NCBI GenBank assembly: GCA_945877965.1
Contig: CAMCTH010000172.1
Span: forward strand, 1-8,452
Length of the DNA: 8,452 nucleotides
Source of the DNA: Planctomicrobium piriforme
GTDB lineage: Bacteria; Planctomycetota; Planctomycetia; Pirellulales; PNKZ01
Reading direction: 5' to 3'
A model generated the notes under the pieces. That model was not told the origin of the DNA, searched no databases, and saw only the letters and a program-made list of their open reading frames with translations. Shown here piece after piece: positions 6,432 through 8,452 of this stretch; position 1 is the first letter of the stretch; the number at the start of each line of letters is the position of its first letter. Position numbers and translations under genes: made by a program.

Positions 6432-7757
6432 ATGCACAAGAAATACTGCGATCGCGTTTCGCGTCGCGATGCGTTGCGAGTCGGCTCGGTCGGCATGATC
6501 AGCGGCCTGACGTTGCCGCGTCTGCTCGAACTCGAAGCGACCGCCGCCACCGGTAAAACGGCCAAGGCGAAGTCGGTAATCTTCTTGTTCCTCGAAGGGG
6601 GACCGAGCACGATCGACATGTGGGACCTCAAGCCCGAGGGCCCCGCCGAGATTCGCGGTCCGTACAACCCGATCAGCACGAACGTGCCGGGGACGTTCAT
6701 CGGCGAGCATATGCCGTTGTGCGCCCAGATGGCCGACAAGTACACGATCCTCCGCTCGCACAGCCACAAGGACAACGGCCACAGCACCGGTTATCACTAC
6801 ATGATGACCGGCTACCGCGCGTCGTTTGCCGACGGCCAAGGGGGCGGCGCTCCGGTCAATCACCTGTTCCCATCGCTCGGCTCGATCGTGTCGCGCGAGC
6901 TCGGGCCGCGCGGTAACATCCCGTGCTACATCAACCTGCCTGATCCGATGGAAGCGGGTGGCCCCGGTTTCTACGGTCCGGAGCATGCACCGTTCGTGCT
7001 TGAGACCGATCCGGCCCAGCCCGACTTCGAAGTTCGCGATCTCCGCTTCGCCCCGGGCGTCGACGGCACGCGGCTCGACAACCGCCGCAAGATCCTCGGC
7101 CAGATCGACAAGCTCGCCGCCACGCCGCCGACGACTCGTCCCGGCGTGATGAGCACGTATTACGAAAAGGCGTATCAGATGATCACCGCGCCCGACGCGC
7201 GGAAGGCGTTCGACATCGCCGCTGAAAGCGACAAGGTCCGCGAACGTTACGGCTACACGTCGCTCGGTCAGTGCGCATTGCTCGCTCGCCGTTTGGTCGA
7301 AGCCGGCTCGCGATTCATCGGCATCGACAACGGCTCGTGGGACACGCACTTCTCGCAGTTCCCGAGTCTGAAAGAAGACCTCATGCCGTCAGCCGACAAA
7401 GCCTTCAGCGCCTTGGTCACCGACCTCGAAGAGCGCGGCCTGCTCGACAGCACGCTCGTCATCATGATGGGCGAAATGGGCCGCACGCCGCAGATCAACA
7501 ATCGCGCAGGTCGCGATCACTGGTCGATGACGCAGAGCGTGATTTGGGCCGGCGGCGGCGTGAAGCCGGGCCAGACCATCGGTGCGACGGACAATCGCTG
7601 CATGTACCCAACGACCGAACCGTACGGCGTCGAAGACGTGCTCGTCACGATCTTCCGCCAAATGGGAATCGACACGTCGAAGACGTATTATACGCCGCTC
7701 GGTCGGCCGGTGCCGATCGTCAACGGCGGCCGCGTCATCCCGGGCCTGATGGCGTAA
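6432..7757 (+). CDS. DUF1501 family protein with Tat signal (sulfatase/alkaline phosphatase-like fold)
   Basis: 441 residues, full length for the family. The N terminus MHKKYCDRVSRRDALRVGSVGMISGL has a twin-arginine motif (SRRDAL, residues 10-15) and a hydrophobic stretch, so export in folded form by Tat is likely. The core has the family motifs in order: FLFLEGGPSTIDMWDLKP (Asp62, Asp65), an HS.KDNGHSTGYHYMMTG segment, DNGSWDTH (Asp304, His306), MGEMGRTP (347-353) and GRDHW (Asp362, His363). These match the metal-ligand arrangement of the alkaline phosphatase superfamily and appear intact, which suggests a metal-dependent hydrolase. No substrate is established for DUF1501 proteins. The gene follows a DUF1549/DUF1553 gene by 58 bp, the arrangement seen repeatedly in planctomycetes, implying a joint role at the cell envelope. 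Only a weak GGAA precedes the ATG. Confidence 0.96.
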   Translation: MHKKYCDRVSRRDALRVGSVGMISGLTLPRLLELEATAATGKTAKAKSVIFLFLEGGPSTIDMWDLKPEGPAEIRGPYNPISTNVPGTFIGEHMPLCAQMADKYTILRSHSHKDNGHSTGYHYMMTGYRASFADGQGGGAPVNHLFPSLGSIVSRELGPRGNIPCYINLPDPMEAGGPGFYGPEHAPFVLETDPAQPDFEVRDLRFAPGVDGTRLDNRRKILGQIDKLAATPPTTRPGVMSTYYEKAYQMITAPDARKAFDIAAESDKVRERYGYTSLGQCALLARRLVEAGSRFIGIDNGSWDTHFSQFPSLKEDLMPSADKAFSALVTDLEERGLLDSTLVIMMGEMGRTPQINNRAGRDHWSMTQSVIWAGGGVKPGQTIGATDNRCMYPTTEPYGVEDVLVTIFRQMGIDTSKTYYTPLGRPVPIVNGGRVIPGLMA

Positions 7758-7793
7758 CCAAAAACTGTCGGGACGGCCGTCGGCCGGTTCATC

Positions 7794-8452
7794 ATGCATG
7801 CTGCTTTGCTCGTGCTCGCGCTGCTCGCTCAACCCAAGCCGAGCGAGAACGTTCGCCCGCAAATCGGGTACGTCTATCCGACCGGCGGTCAGGCCGGCTC
7901 AACGATCGATGTGATGATTGGCGGCTACGATTGGACGCCGGACGTCAAGCTGTTCGTCCGCAACGAGCGCGTTAAGATCGAGATAACCGGTCCGGCCGGC
8001 GAAATCATCATGACGCCGCCGCCGTTCTGGTTCGGCCCGAAGGCCGGCCAGTTGCAACCGCCGCTGCCGCGCGAGATCCCGGCCCGCATCACATTACCGG
8101 CCGATCTGCCGCCCGGTCCGATCCACTTTCAGGCTTACAACGCCAACGGCGCGTCGGAAGTCGGCACGTTTGAAGTGGGCAAGACGCTCGAAGTCATCGA
8201 GCCCGAAAAGAATCGCAGCCCGATCGATCTGCCGAGCCTGCCGATCGTCGCTTCCGGACGACTCGCGAGGATCACGGAAATTGATCAATACAAGTTCACG
8301 GCGACCGCGGCGGGACTCGTCACCTGCAAACTCGATGACCGCATCGGCCAGGCGTTCGCCGGCGTGCTGACGATCCGCGACGCTCAAGGAGTCGTGATCG
8401 CCGACGGTGCCGACACGACCGGCCGCGGCGTCGCCGTGACGTTCTCGGCCAA
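7794..8452 (+). CDS. Secreted TIG-like plus PPC domain protein, N-terminal part only
   Basis: The frame is open to the right edge: 219 residues, C terminus missing. MHAALLVLALLA is a short signal peptide, followed by QPKPSENVRPQIGYVYPTGGQAGSTIDVMIGG. The 'YVYPxGGQxGxT' opening is typical of planctomycete proteins with an N-terminal IPT/TIG-like domain (about 24-135 here). From about residue 150, LPIVASGRLARITEIDQYKFTATAAGLVTCKLDDRIG..FAGVLTIRDAQGVVIADG follows the pre-peptidase C-terminal (PPC) pattern and is cut at the edge. It is probably a surface or periplasmic binding protein; no catalytic domain is visible. It begins 36 bp after the DUF1501 stop and in the same frame, which supports co-transcription. 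The next in-frame triplet pattern upstream is the DUF1501 stop itself, with no other ATG or GTG between, so 7794 is the natural start. No Shine-Dalgarno is visible. Confidence 0.85.
   Translation, partial: MHAALLVLALLAQPKPSENVRPQIGYVYPTGGQAGSTIDVMIGGYDWTPDVKLFVRNERVKIEITGPAGEIIMTPPPFWFGPKAGQLQPPLPREIPARITLPADLPPGPIHFQAYNANGASEVGTFEVGKTLEVIEPEKNRSPIDLPSLPIVASGRLARITEIDQYKFTATAAGLVTCKLDDRIGQAFAGVLTIRDAQGVVIADGADTTGRGVAVTFSA

Noticed and set aside
4751..6787. 678-codon minus-strand reading frame opposite the DUF1549/DUF1553 and DUF1501 genes
   Set aside because: It spans two real genes and their intergenic hairpin, has no recognisable motif, and shows Arg/Gly/Val-rich shadow composition.
6231..7349. 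372-codon minus-strand reading frame opposite the DUF1501 gene
   Set aside because: Antisense shadow of a well-supported gene; its C-terminal part translates the intergenic hairpin, a typical source of spurious proteins.
7758..7793. Palindrome GACGGCCGTC in the gap after the DUF1501 gene, considered as a terminator
   Set aside because: It is short, GC-only self-complementarity with no loop and no T-run, and the next gene starts 36 bp downstream in the same direction.

Overview
The window is high-GC, gene-dense DNA that reads as a planctomycete chromosome, probably from the Pirellula/Rhodopirellula side of the phylum. The evidence is the set of protein families. A BamB-like propeller, a PSCyt1/DUF1549/DUF1553 protein, a DUF1501 protein and a TIG-plus-PPC protein are all hallmark planctomycete secreted families. 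Five of the six genes also lack a clear Shine-Dalgarno sequence. All six predicted proteins start with an export signal, so the whole window encodes extracytoplasmic functions. Genus-level placement is inference.

Layout: (1) 1-532, minus strand, the N-terminal 177 residues of a secreted PQQ-type beta-propeller protein that runs off the left edge. (2) 533-775, a divergent intergenic region with an 18-bp palindrome and a terminator-like hairpin. (3) 776-3796, plus strand, two genes 54 bp apart: a secreted GH42/GHL6-like TIM-barrel protein and a secreted Gfo/Idh/MocA-like protein. (4) 3797-3907, a good sigma70-type promoter followed at the expected transcript start by a 12-bp stem-loop. (5) 3908-8452, plus strand, three closely spaced genes: an 821-residue Big2/PSCyt1/Big2/DUF1549/DUF1553 protein, a Tat-exported DUF1501 protein, and the first 219 residues of a TIG-like/PPC protein that runs off the right edge.

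The two plus-strand groups look like two transcription units. The first pairs a glycosidase-like barrel with an oxidoreductase-fold protein, which suggests carbohydrate processing outside the cytoplasm. Both deviate from their families at catalytic positions: Tyr sits where GH42 has the acid/base Glu, and Arg sits where Gfo/Idh proteins have the Lys of the EKP motif. The second unit is the widespread but functionally unresolved planctomycete cytochrome/DUF1501 module, with two candidate haem attachment motifs in its first gene. No mobile element, CRISPR array, tRNA or rRNA was seen. The large minus-strand reading frames opposite these genes are shadows.
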